A DNA stretch of 64,000 nucleotides. It comes from Brasilonema sp. UFV-L1 (GTDB lineage Bacteria; Cyanobacteriota; Cyanobacteriia; Cyanobacteriales; Nostocaceae). The stretch spans positions 1-64,000 of the forward strand of contig NZ_QMEA01000015.1 in NCBI RefSeq assembly GCF_012912105.1, in the 5' to 3' direction. Made by a program: the position numbers and the translations under genes. Positions 16,378 to 25,349 of the stretch are shown here, piece by piece. The notes beneath the pieces are model-generated. The model worked only from the letters and a program-made list of their open reading frames with translations, searched no databases and was not told where the DNA came from. The number at the start of each line of letters is the position of its first letter. Within the stretch, counting starts at the first letter, position 1.

Positions 16378-17061
16378 ATGGGCATTCATGATGGATTGAT
16401 AGGCTATTGGCAATTTGATGAAACAGAAGGGACTACTGTCCTCGATAGATCAGGCAATAATAATCGTGGCTTGATAATCAATGGCACTCGAAGCGATGGG
16501 AAATATGGCAAAGCTGTAGAACTTCGCGGTAGTGATGATTCACATGTCAGTATTCCTGGTTCGGTGAGCCTCAATAGCCTAATTGATCAGATTACTGTAA
16601 CAGCTTGGGTGTTTCCAAATGTAGCCCCGGAGGGTTTTAAAGTCGTTGTTTCTAGACAAGTTGATACTGTTTTACATCCTGATCAGTTTTATTTAGGTTT
16701 TGGTCCAGAAAATGGCGGGATGCATTATAAGTGGCACCTTGGCACAGATGACAATGGTACTTTACGTGAAGGCGACATTTACAGTGGTATTCCAGACAAC
16801 AATCGTTGGATACATCTGGCAGGAACCTACGATGGAAGTATCATGCGCCTTTTTGTTGATGGCATCGAGATTGACAATCGACCTTTGACTGGAAACATTC
16901 GAGTAGATGATAATCCTGTCACTATTGGCGGGGAAGAAAATGGACCAGCACCTCAGGTAGTGGATGGCGAATTTGAAGGACTCATTGATGAAGTTCGCAT
17001 CTATAATCGTGCCTTAGATGCATCTGAAATTCGCGAAATTTTTAACCTTGACTCAGAGTGA
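16378..17061 (+). CDS. LamG-domain (concanavalin-like) lectin protein
   Basis: A 227-residue protein made almost wholly of one LamG/pentraxin-like jelly roll: GLIGYWQFDETEGTTVLDRSG, ITVTAWVFPN, WIHLAGTYDGSIMRLFVDG and GLIDEVRIYNRALDASEI are the signature strands. There is no signal peptide. It likely binds carbohydrate. It lies 68 bases upstream of the GMC gene in the same direction, so the products may act on a common saccharide (inference). Confidence 0.85.
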   Translation: MGIHDGLIGYWQFDETEGTTVLDRSGNNNRGLIINGTRSDGKYGKAVELRGSDDSHVSIPGSVSLNSLIDQITVTAWVFPNVAPEGFKVVVSRQVDTVLHPDQFYLGFGPENGGMHYKWHLGTDDNGTLREGDIYSGIPDNNRWIHLAGTYDGSIMRLFVDGIEIDNRPLTGNIRVDDNPVTIGGEENGPAPQVVDGEFEGLIDEVRIYNRALDASEIREIFNLDSE

Positions 17062-17129
17062 TTTAAGTGTAATTTTGACTACTCCTCAATGTCCTAAGTC
17101 TCTTTATTCACGGATAAAAGGTATTTTTC

Positions 17130-18959
17130 ATGATTTTTGTGGAATTAGTTACCATTGCCCATATTCCCCCTTTCTCTGAAGTGACCTTGCGAACAGATAA
17201 AGATGGATGGGCAACTAATGAGATTGAAGGCAGTTACCAAAATGATCGCTGGATATTCGAGCTCGCTGATCCCAAGTATTTAACTGGCTTCCTTTGTAAG
17301 TTTGCACTCAACCAGCAGATTTGGTCTAACGGTGATAATTTTAATATTCCTGGCACCGACAACGAGCGTCATACTTTTTATCTCAGTGAGATTGGTTTTG
17401 GTTCGCCTGTGCAGCCCGTTGTTGAACTCGGTCAAACCCAGACTAAGCTTTTTGATATTTCCCGTCCAGATCCTGTCGGTCGCGAACCCTACGATGTTAT
17501 TGTGATCGGTTCTGGTATGGCTGGGGGCGTATTGGCTGATCAACTCGCTGATAGCGGTTTAGAGACTTTAGTACTGGAAGCAGGGGGAGTTCCCCTAGAG
17601 ACTCACATTGCAAATCTGCCTCGACGTCATTTTCCTGGTGTATTTACGAAACACGTTTGGGATCGCTGGTTTGAATATCAAGTCATTAATTATGATCAGC
17701 CTACTGATGGTAGTGAAAATGATTACGGAGGTGCCCAAGCGTTTAATTTGGGTGGTCGGTCAGTATTTTGGGGCGGTTTTATTCCACGTATGAGTTCCTG
17801 GGAGTTGGATTATTGGCCGACTCGGCTGAAGTGGGACCTAGAAGATCGCTACTATCAACTAGCTGAAGATTTGATGGGTCGTTCTACCGCACCAACAACT
17901 TACTACACGCGGGAGATTCACCGACTCTTGCGAGAACAGCTTCCTCGATACAGCCATTTCGATGCTCCGGTAGCAGTCAGACAGAATTTGACTGGAGCAA
18001 ATACTATTACAACTGGCATGTTTTCCACAGCAGATTTGCTACTGGAATCATCAAGAACCGGCGGTTTTGCAGGTTCCCAAAACTTGACTGTGCGCACTCA
18101 TCATCAAGTCATCAGAATCGAACCTGGAGAACCCTGTACAGTTGTTGCCCGGGATATTATTTCCGAGGAAGAACGAGAATTTACAGCCCGGTATGTAGTT
18201 CTTGCTTGTGGCTGCTTTGAAAGCGCGCGCCTTGCCAAACGCAGTAACATAGGAAATGACTTGGTAGGGCAGGGTGTGACCGATCACCCGATTGCGTTTA
18301 CACATTTTTCTATTGGGCCCGATTCGCCCTATTATGATCGTTTTGGGTCTGTGAAGGTAGTATCCCAACCAATTGAGCCGCGACCAGGAGAAAATAGAAT
18401 CCGTGATCCCTTTAATGTTCTGATTGAACTAGGTGCGGATTTTAATCAAGGGCGGTATCTAGATGAGGATATTTTCCGCGAAAATTCAGCAAAGCGTAAT
18501 ATGCTTTGCGAAATCGTTTTTCTAACAAATACGGAGTTGCTTTTAAGCAATCAAATCGAATTTGATGCAGGCAATGATTTTCGCCCGATCGCCAAAATTG
18601 TCAATCCTGGACTTCCTGACACAGTTGAAGCTAGAGTTCGGGAAATTACAGACAATATTCTAACTTCTTTAGGGGGAGTGAAGTTTAACGAAGGATTTGG
18701 CGATGGTGGGCTTGGCGGTGTCGCTCATGAAGTCGGCTCTCTTCATATGCAAGTAACAGACAGCAACAATATTGCAAAAGGTACACAGGCAGAATTAGAA
18801 GGCGTTGTCGATGAAAACGGCAAGTTTCTTGACCAGGAGTTTATTTACGCCTGCGATCTGTCGATATTTCCTACCTCTCCAGCAGCTAATCCCAGCTTAA
18901 CGGCAGTCGCCCTCGCACTACGTTTAAGCGATCGTCTGGTGAGACTTGTCCGTTCTTAA
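17130..18959 (+). CDS. GMC oxidoreductase with N-terminal beta-sandwich domain
   Basis: A 609-residue protein. Residues 1-95 form a small beta-rich module (PPFSEVTLRTDKDGWATN) resembling starch-binding folds. From about 120 is the FAD motif VIVIGSGMAGGVLADQLADSG and LVLEAGG. The C-terminus has HEVGSLHM and the GMC ending FPTSPAANPSLTAVALALR. GMC enzymes oxidise alcohols or sugars with FAD. It lies between LamG and GH13 genes, so a sugar or glucan substrate is plausible. A terminator follows. Confidence 0.85.
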   Translation: MIFVELVTIAHIPPFSEVTLRTDKDGWATNEIEGSYQNDRWIFELADPKYLTGFLCKFALNQQIWSNGDNFNIPGTDNERHTFYLSEIGFGSPVQPVVELGQTQTKLFDISRPDPVGREPYDVIVIGSGMAGGVLADQLADSGLETLVLEAGGVPLETHIANLPRRHFPGVFTKHVWDRWFEYQVINYDQPTDGSENDYGGAQAFNLGGRSVFWGGFIPRMSSWELDYWPTRLKWDLEDRYYQLAEDLMGRSTAPTTYYTREIHRLLREQLPRYSHFDAPVAVRQNLTGANTITTGMFSTADLLLESSRTGGFAGSQNLTVRTHHQVIRIEPGEPCTVVARDIISEEEREFTARYVVLACGCFESARLAKRSNIGNDLVGQGVTDHPIAFTHFSIGPDSPYYDRFGSVKVVSQPIEPRPGENRIRDPFNVLIELGADFNQGRYLDEDIFRENSAKRNMLCEIVFLTNTELLLSNQIEFDAGNDFRPIAKIVNPGLPDTVEARVREITDNILTSLGGVKFNEGFGDGGLGGVAHEVGSLHMQVTDSNNIAKGTQAELEGVVDENGKFLDQEFIYACDLSIFPTSPAANPSLTAVALALRLSDRLVRLVRS

Positions 18960-18965
18960 TCAATC

Positions 18966-19013
18966 CTAACCTTGACGCTCAACCGCGTGAGGGTTAAGGT
19001 TAGATTCTTTTTT
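18966..19013 (+). terminator. Terminator-like hairpin after the GMC gene
   Basis: CTAACCTT pairs with AAGGTTAG (18996-19003) around an inner CTCA/TGAG stem; TTCTTTTTT follows. The GH13 gene starts 34 bases later, so it may act as an attenuator. Confidence 0.6.
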
Positions 19014-19046
19014 GGCATTTATACATTTAAATTCATTCAGGGGAAA

Positions 19047-20873
19047 ATGGTAGTTAGTACAGCATCGCCTCAAGTCAGTACCCATTCGGGCATGGGCAAC
19101 ATTGTGTATCCTGGTGGTACCGCCTTTCGCGTTTGGGCACCCAACGCCAGCCAGGTTCAAGTTGCTTTTTACGATCGCCGAGACCAAGATAATAGCAGAC
19201 CTTCTCGCTTAGTTGGTTTAGCTTCAGAGAATAATGGCTATTGGTCTTGTGATGTCGCTGGGATTTCACCCGACCAGCTTTATCGCTATCAAATTACCAA
19301 TCGCGATACAGGAGCGGTCTTTTATAAGATTGATCCGTATGCCAAACAAATCACTAACTCAGTTGGAAAAGGTATTGTCCGCGAATCAGAGTTTCCCTGG
19401 ACGGATGCTGATTTTCGGATGCCAGACTACAATTCTCTGGTGATTTATGAGCTTCATCTAGGAACATTCGATGACGATCCAGGCGATCGCCCTGGAACCC
19501 TCGCAAGAGCAACTTCACGACTCGACCATCTACTTGAACTTGGTATCAACTGTGTTCATGTGATGCCCCCCAATGAATTCGCCGCCGATTTTTCCTGGGG
19601 ATTTAATGTCGCCTTCCCATTTGCTATTGAAGAAGCTTATGGCGGGATTGTTGAATTTAAAAAGTTTGTCAATCGCGCCCATAGTTTAGGAATTGCTGTG
19701 ATTACTGACAGTGTATTTAATCACTTTGGTCCTAGTGATTTACAGGATGGTTTATGGCGGTTTGATGGCTGGCATCAAGGCGAACATGGAGGCATTTATT
19801 TCTACAACGACGATAGAGAACCAACTGACTGGGGACCTCGACCTGACTTTGGACGTCCGGAAGTACGGCAATTTATCCGTGACAACGTAATGTTTATGTT
19901 AGGCGAATGTCATTGTGATGGATTGAGAATTGATAGCACGTGCAATGTCTGGGGATTCAATAACGGTCAAGGGTGGAATAACGAAGGGTTTAATTTGCTA
20001 CGTTGGATTACTGATGAGAAAAACTTTTTCCATCGCTATCCCACAAATAAAATCTTCATTGCTGAAGATTGGCACAATGACGGCTGGGTAACACGTCCAA
20101 CACCACAGATGGGAGCAGGTTTCGATGCTGAATGGCATTGGTTTGTCCATGAAGCGCGACATGCTTTAGAAAATCCCAACGATCAATTTCGAGATATGGA
20201 CGGAATTGCTCGCGCTCTCTACGCTCGCTTCAATGGTGATGCCTTTAAGCGGGTCATCTATACTGAATCCCACGATGAATCTGGCAATAATGATGCCTTA
20301 GCTCGCCGCATCGATCCCGCCAATCCTGAATCCTGGTTCGCCAAGAAGCGAACGACCCTTGGGGCAGCTTTGGTTTTGACAGCACCAGGAATTCCCATGA
20401 TTTGGCAGGGACAAGAAATTTTCTCAATTGAGAAATTTACTGACCAAGTTCCGCTTGACTGGTCTCGCAAAGAGACTTTTAACGGCATATTTCAGCTTTA
20501 TCAACGTCTTTGTCAGCTTCGACGCAATTGGGACAACAACACTCGTGGACTCAGAGGACAGCACATCAACTGTCACGTCGTTGATAACCTCAATAAAGTC
20601 GTTGCCTTCCACCGTTGGAATGAAGGTGGTCCAGGGGATGATGTGATTGTGATCTTAAATTTTAGCGATCGCACTTGGGATTCTTATCGTGTAGGGTTAC
20701 CCGCTTGGGGGACTTGGTGGTGTCGTTTTTCTAGCGATTGGGCAGGCTACAGCAGCGATTTTAGCAACGTGGGGGGACATCCGGTCAGCGCTGAAGCAGT
20801 GCCAAAGGATAATATGCCTCATAGTGCAGGTTTTGCGATCGGTCCCTATAGTGCTGTCATTTTTTCTCAATAA
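19047..20873 (+). CDS. GH13 alpha-amylase-family / branching-enzyme-like protein
   Basis: Start MVVSTASPQ with an AGGGG site; an ATG at 18972 is less likely. Residues 15-110 are a CBM48-like domain (GTAFRVWAPNASQVQVAFY). The GH13 barrel shows GLRIDST (nucleophile Asp), FIAEDW (acid/base Glu) and TESHDESGN (third Asp). At 608 residues it resembles glucan branching or trehalohydrolase-like enzymes, but lacks enough landmarks to choose. It acts on alpha-glucans. It shares direction with LamG and GMC genes. Confidence 0.88.
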   Translation: MVVSTASPQVSTHSGMGNIVYPGGTAFRVWAPNASQVQVAFYDRRDQDNSRPSRLVGLASENNGYWSCDVAGISPDQLYRYQITNRDTGAVFYKIDPYAKQITNSVGKGIVRESEFPWTDADFRMPDYNSLVIYELHLGTFDDDPGDRPGTLARATSRLDHLLELGINCVHVMPPNEFAADFSWGFNVAFPFAIEEAYGGIVEFKKFVNRAHSLGIAVITDSVFNHFGPSDLQDGLWRFDGWHQGEHGGIYFYNDDREPTDWGPRPDFGRPEVRQFIRDNVMFMLGECHCDGLRIDSTCNVWGFNNGQGWNNEGFNLLRWITDEKNFFHRYPTNKIFIAEDWHNDGWVTRPTPQMGAGFDAEWHWFVHEARHALENPNDQFRDMDGIARALYARFNGDAFKRVIYTESHDESGNNDALARRIDPANPESWFAKKRTTLGAALVLTAPGIPMIWQGQEIFSIEKFTDQVPLDWSRKETFNGIFQLYQRLCQLRRNWDNNTRGLRGQHINCHVVDNLNKVVAFHRWNEGGPGDDVIVILNFSDRTWDSYRVGLPAWGTWWCRFSSDWAGYSSDFSNVGGHPVSAEAVPKDNMPHSAGFAIGPYSAVIFSQ

Positions 20874-21009
20874 ACTTCAATAAGCATTGAGGTGCCAAAT
20901 CTGCTGGGAACAAAAATCAACAATTCATATCATCTCATATCATCAACGACACCCGCTAGATGTAGAGGTACCTCAAAGCTAAGTTTAGGTTTGTTAAACC
21001 TCAACTCTG

Positions 21010-21042
21010 ACCCGTTTTCATAGTGCAAAGCGGGTTTTTTTT
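21010..21042 (+). terminator. Terminator after the GH13 gene
   Basis: ACCCG (21010-21014) pairs with CGGGT (21031-21035), followed by eight T. The rest of 20874-21153 is featureless. Confidence 0.75.
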
Positions 21043-21153
21043 ATTTAAGCATTTAAATCAATATTACAATGCAGCACCAGAGGATACCGTACTACAATTC
21101 AACAGCTAGACTAGAACAACAAGGTAAGCAGGCTAACAATCAAAGGAAGATTT

Positions 21154-21759
21154 ATGATGAGCGATCGCGATTACACATTAATTATTGATAAAAGCGGTAG
21201 CATGTCTACTCCTGACCAAGCAGGTGGTAGAAGTCGGTGGGAGATAGCCCAAGAATCTACACTTGCTTTGGCAAGAAAGTGTGATCAATTTGACCCAGAT
21301 GGCATCACTGTTTATGTCTTTTCTGGTAGATTTAAACGTTATGAAAATGTCACTTCAACTAAAGTTGCACAGATATTTCTGGAAAATGACCCAGCAGGCA
21401 CAACTAATTTAGCAGGTGTACTCCAAGATGCAACCAATAATTACTTTCAACGTAAAGCTGCTGGTCAAACCAAGCCTAATGGAGAAATAATTTTAGTTAT
21501 TACCGATGGTGAACCAGATGACCGCAAAGCAGTTTTTGAAGTCATCGTTAATGCATCTCGCCAAATGGAACGTGATGAAGAATTAGGAATTTCTCTCATT
21601 CAAGTAGGTTCAGATCCTCAAGCAACCAAGTTTCTGAAAGCTTTGGATGACCAAATGCAAAGTATTGGTGCTAAATTTGACATTTGCGACACCATTACTT
21701 TGGATGATCTTGAAGATATGAGTCTCGCGGATGTATTGATGAACGCAGTGACCGATTAA
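21154..21759 (+). CDS. vWA-domain protein, copy 1
   Basis: A 201-residue protein that is essentially one von Willebrand A domain. MIDAS residues are DKSGSMS (DxSxS) at 11-17, the Thr of GTTNL near 89, and the Asp of ITDGEPDD near 117. It has no signal peptide or membrane helix, so it is cytoplasmic. These domains mediate metal-dependent protein contacts, often with AAA or TerD-type partners; none is adjacent. The start overlaps a HIP1 site. It is duplicated 60 bases downstream. Confidence 0.88.
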   Translation: MMSDRDYTLIIDKSGSMSTPDQAGGRSRWEIAQESTLALARKCDQFDPDGITVYVFSGRFKRYENVTSTKVAQIFLENDPAGTTNLAGVLQDATNNYFQRKAAGQTKPNGEIILVITDGEPDDRKAVFEVIVNASRQMERDEELGISLIQVGSDPQATKFLKALDDQMQSIGAKFDICDTITLDDLEDMSLADVLMNAVTD

Positions 21760-21818
21760 TCTATCTTTTGTTATTTGTCGATGACTGATGAATGTTCACA
21801 AATATGGAGAATTAAAAA

Positions 21819-22424
21819 ATGCTAGAGAATCGTGATTACACCTTAATTATCGACAAAAGTGGTAGTATGGCAACTCAAGACCAAAAGGGTAGTAGAAGCA
21901 GATGGATTGCAGCACAGGAATCCACTTTTGCTTTGGCGAGTAAATGCGAGCAATTTGACCCTGATGGTATTACTGTTTATCTATTTTCTGGACGATTCAA
22001 GCGCTACGAAAATGTAACCTCAAACAAGGTGTTGCAAATTTTCCAAGAGAATGATCCTTCTGGGACAACAGATTTAGCAGGTGTGTTGAAACACGCAACT
22101 GATAACTACTTTCAACGTAAAGCTGCAGGTGAAACTAAGCCAAATGGTGAAACTATTTTAGTTGTGACTGATGGTGAACCAGATGACCGTAAAGCGGTGA
22201 TGAAGGTGATTATAGAAGCTTCTCGCCAGATGGATCGCGATGAAGAACTTGCTATTTCTTTTATTCAAGTGGGTACAGATTCCCAAGCAACTCGTTTTCT
22301 CAAAGTATTAGACGATGAATTGCAAGGAGCAGGTGCAAAGTTCGATATCTGCGACACTGTTACTATAGAAGATATGGAAGACATGAGTTTATCAGAAATA
22401 CTGCTTAATGCTATTAATGATTAA
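21819..22424 (+). CDS. vWA-domain protein, copy 2 (tandem duplicate)
   Basis: The same length (201 residues) as the gene before it, and alignable end to end without gaps: DKSGSMATQDQKGSRSRW, SGRFKRYENVTS, DPSGTTDLAGVL, VVTDGEPDDRKAV, and the same FDICDT-containing C-terminus. The MIDAS residues are kept in both copies, so both probably still bind ligand. Both lie ahead of a small coiled-coil gene in the same direction. Confidence 0.88.
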   Translation: MLENRDYTLIIDKSGSMATQDQKGSRSRWIAAQESTFALASKCEQFDPDGITVYLFSGRFKRYENVTSNKVLQIFQENDPSGTTDLAGVLKHATDNYFQRKAAGETKPNGETILVVTDGEPDDRKAVMKVIIEASRQMDRDEELAISFIQVGTDSQATRFLKVLDDELQGAGAKFDICDTVTIEDMEDMSLSEILLNAIND

Positions 22425-22492
22425 ACCATCCCCCTAACTTTTCACTGAATTGAGGAGGCAAACTGAATGTGCTGTCATAAAAAGGATTTTCT

Positions 22493-22891
22493 ATGATGGA
22501 TTCTCTTGATAAACTTTTAGCAGAACTGAAAGCTGAATATGAGGAACACAAACCCCAACAGCATCAGCTAAAAGCAAATTTTATAAAACCAGTCAACAAA
22601 TTGCAAGCCAAATCTGAATTTTTAATAGATAATCTATTAGCGGAAGTCAAGGCTGATTTTGAGGAAAAAGATTTTGCTGAAAAATTGCAAAGACAGCAAG
22701 AACTTGAACAAGAACGAATTAAACAAGAACAACTTCAGGCTAAAAAATTAGAGGAATTGAAAAAGCAAGCAAAAGATTGGCTAGCAAAATTAGATCCTTT
22801 GTCTTTAGAAGGGCTTTGGTTTGAAAAGTTTGCAGAAGGATATCCGTCAAAATTAGAGGCGGCGATTGAGTATTTACAAAATAGTGAATAA
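22493..22891 (+). CDS. Small coiled-coil protein (Slr1339-like?)
   Basis: A 132-residue, highly charged protein. The start MMDSLDKLLAELKAEYEE repeats as FLIDNLLAEVKADFEE near residue 43. A long coiled coil follows (QQELEQERIKQEQLQAKKLEEL), then a compact C-terminus with SLEGLWFEKFAEGYPS. It resembles a cyanobacteria-specific family annotated after the salt-stress protein Slr1339, recalled from memory. It follows the vWA pair by 68 bases; a shared operon is possible. Confidence 0.6.
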   Translation: MMDSLDKLLAELKAEYEEHKPQQHQLKANFIKPVNKLQAKSEFLIDNLLAEVKADFEEKDFAEKLQRQQELEQERIKQEQLQAKKLEELKKQAKDWLAKLDPLSLEGLWFEKFAEGYPSKLEAAIEYLQNSE

Positions 22892-22974
22892 ATACTAATT
22901 AAGAAAAACTCAGAATACATTCCCATAAAGAAATGCGTGAGTATTGAAATAATACTCAGTCATCAAATATTTTA

Positions 22975-23328
22975 TCAAATATTTCGTTTTTTATGATTGA
23001 TTTCAGATAAATGCTTAACACCCCACTCATGCATTGCATAAAGAATTGGTTGAAGACTTTCTCCTAAAGGTGTTAATGAATACTCTACTTTAGGAGGAAT
23101 TTGTGGGTAAACTTTGCGATGAATAATCCCATCGTCTTCCATCTCCCTGAGTTGTTGGGTCAGCATTTTTTGAGTAATTCCATCTAAAGCTCGCTGTAAC
23201 TCACCAAAGCGTTTTATACCATCCATTAATTCTCGAATAATCAAAACCTTCCAGCGTCCACCAATGACTTTGAGTGTGGTTTCCACCTCACAAGTTAGCC
23301 TGGTGTGGTTTTGCGCTTCAGCTTTCAT
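22975..23328 (-). CDS. HxlR-family winged-helix regulator
   Basis: A 117-residue protein: CEVETTLKVIGGRWKVLIIREL at the start, with the Cys just before the helix, then RFGELQRALDGITQKMLTQQLREME and the wing YPQIPPKVEYSLTPLGESL. HxlR proteins such as YodB and QsrR sense electrophiles or quinones through this Cys. It is divergent from azoR, the classical target arrangement. Confidence 0.92.
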   Translation of the reverse strand: MKAEAQNHTRLTCEVETTLKVIGGRWKVLIIRELMDGIKRFGELQRALDGITQKMLTQQLREMEDDGIIHRKVYPQIPPKVEYSLTPLGESLQPILYAMHEWGVKHLSEINHKKRNI

Positions 23329-23376
23329 AGTTTCCTTTAAGTAACTACCTTACTTTTAAGTGCCTACTTCTCATCT

Positions 23377-23399
23377 TAACTTTACATAGTTTAAAGTTA
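23377..23399. promoter_or_regulatory. Candidate HxlR operator in the hxlR-azoR gap
   Basis: TAACTTTA and its exact reverse complement TAAAGTTA are separated by 7 bases, in the 173-bp divergent gap. The spacing suits a winged-helix dimer controlling both genes. Function is inferred from symmetry and place only. Confidence 0.45.
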
Positions 23400-23501
23400 G
23401 TACGGATAAAAAGTTTAACCACAAATAATGGGACGGGTTCGCAGCCTTTGTTTATGCGTAACCAATCTCAAACCTACTGCTTCCTAATTAGGAATTAATT
23501 C

Positions 23502-24125
23502 ATGGCACATATCCTGCAAATTGACTCTAGTCCTCGTGGAGACCGTTCTTTCTCCCGCAAGTTCTCTGATGAGTTTATCACAGCTTGGAAAAATGCCCAT
23601 CCTGAAGATAAAGTCACATATCGGGATATAGGTCACAATAGAATTCCTCATGTAGACGAATCGTGGATCGCCGCTGCTTTTACACCACCAGATGCTCGCA
23701 CACCTGAGTTAACCAAAGCAATTGAATTATCAGATACCTTAGTTGATGAATTTTTAGCGGCTGACCGCTACGTTTTTGGTGTGCCAATGTACAATTTCAA
23801 TGTCCCTTCTGCGTTTAAAGCGTACATTGACCAGATTGTTCGCGCTGGGCGCACCTTCGCTGTAACCGAGCAAGGTGGATTTAAAGGGCTGGTTGAAGGT
23901 AAGAAGATGCTGATTATCACGGCTCGTGGTGGTGACTTTTCTCCAGGAAGCCCCGCTGCACCCTATGACTATCAGGAGCCCTACCTTAGAACGATTTTTG
24001 GATTTATTGGAATTACAGATATCACATTCATCAATGTGGAAAACTTAGGCGCAGGTGATCAGGCTCGCGAACAGTCTTTTGCAAAAGCACACGAAGCTGT
24101 AGCACAAGCTGTTGCTAATTGGTAA
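23502..24125 (+). CDS. azoR: FMN-dependent NADH-azoreductase / quinone reductase
   Basis: A 207-residue flavodoxin-fold protein: ILQIDSSPRGDRSFSRKFS binds FMN phosphate, VFGVPMYNFNVPSAFKAYIDQ and ITARGGDF contact the flavin ring. AzoR reduces quinones and azo compounds by two electrons, protecting against thiol-reactive quinones. The divergent HxlR gene is the likely controller. Confidence 0.93.
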   Translation: MAHILQIDSSPRGDRSFSRKFSDEFITAWKNAHPEDKVTYRDIGHNRIPHVDESWIAAAFTPPDARTPELTKAIELSDTLVDEFLAADRYVFGVPMYNFNVPSAFKAYIDQIVRAGRTFAVTEQGGFKGLVEGKKMLIITARGGDFSPGSPAAPYDYQEPYLRTIFGFIGITDITFINVENLGAGDQAREQSFAKAHEAVAQAVANW

Positions 24126-24164
24126 TTTAAATTCTCTATAGAGATTGGTTCAAAGTTATAATTA

Positions 24165-24213
24165 GAAACCACGGATTAACACAGATGATTTATCTGTGTG
24201 CATCTGTGGTTTC
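24165..24213. repeat. Dispersed hairpin (CACAGAT family)
   Basis: GAAACCAC pairs with GTGGTTTC at the ends, and CACAGAT with ATCTGTG inside, giving a nearly continuous 49-nt cruciform. Related words recur near 27840-27875 and 63575-63640. It follows azoR and could terminate its transcript. Confidence 0.6.
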
Positions 24214-24227
24214 ATTCTATCCCCGAA

Positions 24228-25208
24228 TTACGTTAAAAACTTTTTAACACGAACCGCAGAGGCACAGAGCAAGTAGAGGAGAAAAATTGAGGAAGGAGAA
24301 AGCTCGTTTATATTTGTTACAGGCTTAATAAAGGTGTTCCCGTTTGTTTGGCGCTGTAGATACTGGACTATGTAGTTGATATTACTAGGCAGCATCTCCA
24401 TAATATTAGACTCAGACACAGACGATTCATATATGACATCAGGTACGTAAACGAACCAGGTACTCTTGGCTTGTCCCTGATTCGGTTGAAGTGGTTGCAC
24501 AAATGTGACTTTCCAGTGATCACCGCCATATCTTTGAGCATTGCGATCAATAGATGAAACACGCAATTGCTGACCTGCTGTGGCTGCGTACTTGTTTTCT
24601 TGTGCTAAATTTGATGACTGTTCTCGCCAGTCTTGTTTGAAAGTTGTGTTTGTTCTGACTCTGAGAATTGTTGAAGTTGATGTATCGCCTAATAGTTCTA
24701 CATTAGGTACATAAACGAACCAGGTACTCTTGGCTTTTCCTTGATTAGGTTGAAGTGGTTGTACGAATGTGACTTTCCAATGATCGCCACCATATTTTTG
24801 AGCATCTCGATCAATAGATGAAACACTTAATTGCTGACCTGCTGTGGCTGCGTACTTGTTTTCTTGTGCTAAATTTGATGATTGTTCTCGCCAGTCTTGC
24901 TTGAAAGTTGTGTTTGTTCTGACTCTGAGAATTACTGAAGTTGATGAAACTCCTGATAATTCTTGCACATGAGGTGCGTAAACGTACCAAGTGCTTTTTG
25001 CTCTACCTTGATTTGGCTGAAGTGGTTGCTCAAAAGTGACTAACCAATGATCACCACCGTATTTTTGAGCATCTCGATCAATAGATGAAACACGTAATTC
25101 CTGACCTGCTGTGGCTGCATACTTGTCTTGTTGTGCTAAGTTTGATGATTGTTCTCGCCAGTCCTGCTTGAAAGTTGTATTTGTCTTTATTCTTAAAGTA
25201 ATTGGCAT
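24228..25208 (-). CDS. Protein with three near-identical 80-residue repeats, odd C-terminus
   Basis: A 326-residue protein. Three modules at residues 3-82, 92-171 and 180-259 share TNTTFKQDWREQSSNLAQ, KYAATAGQ, YGGDHW and PLQPNQG, then STW(F/Y)VY. Period is about 267 bases, with mostly silent differences, so the duplication is recent or homogenised. The modules look like small beta barrels (SH3-like guess). The last 65 residues do not belong to the pattern, and the end (CASAVRVKKFLT) is encoded by the dispersed repeat at 24241-24290, so the original C-terminus was probably lost. Family not recognised. Confidence 0.7.
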   Translation of the reverse strand: MPITLRIKTNTTFKQDWREQSSNLAQQDKYAATAGQELRVSSIDRDAQKYGGDHWLVTFEQPLQPNQGRAKSTWYVYAPHVQELSGVSSTSVILRVRTNTTFKQDWREQSSNLAQENKYAATAGQQLSVSSIDRDAQKYGGDHWKVTFVQPLQPNQGKAKSTWFVYVPNVELLGDTSTSTILRVRTNTTFKQDWREQSSNLAQENKYAATAGQQLRVSSIDRNAQRYGGDHWKVTFVQPLQPNQGQAKSTWFVYVPDVIYESSVSESNIMEMLPSNINYIVQYLQRQTNGNTFIKPVTNINELSPSSIFLLYLLCASAVRVKKFLT

Positions 25209-25349
25209 TGATGCATCTCCTAGTAGGACAGTTTGAAGTCTTTGAGCTTTTGTTATTCGTCAATTGGTTACCCAAAATTATGATACCCATTTTTTGTAAT
25301 ATAAATGACAATATCCTAAATAAGGATTAGTCATTTTTACGTTCTCTGA

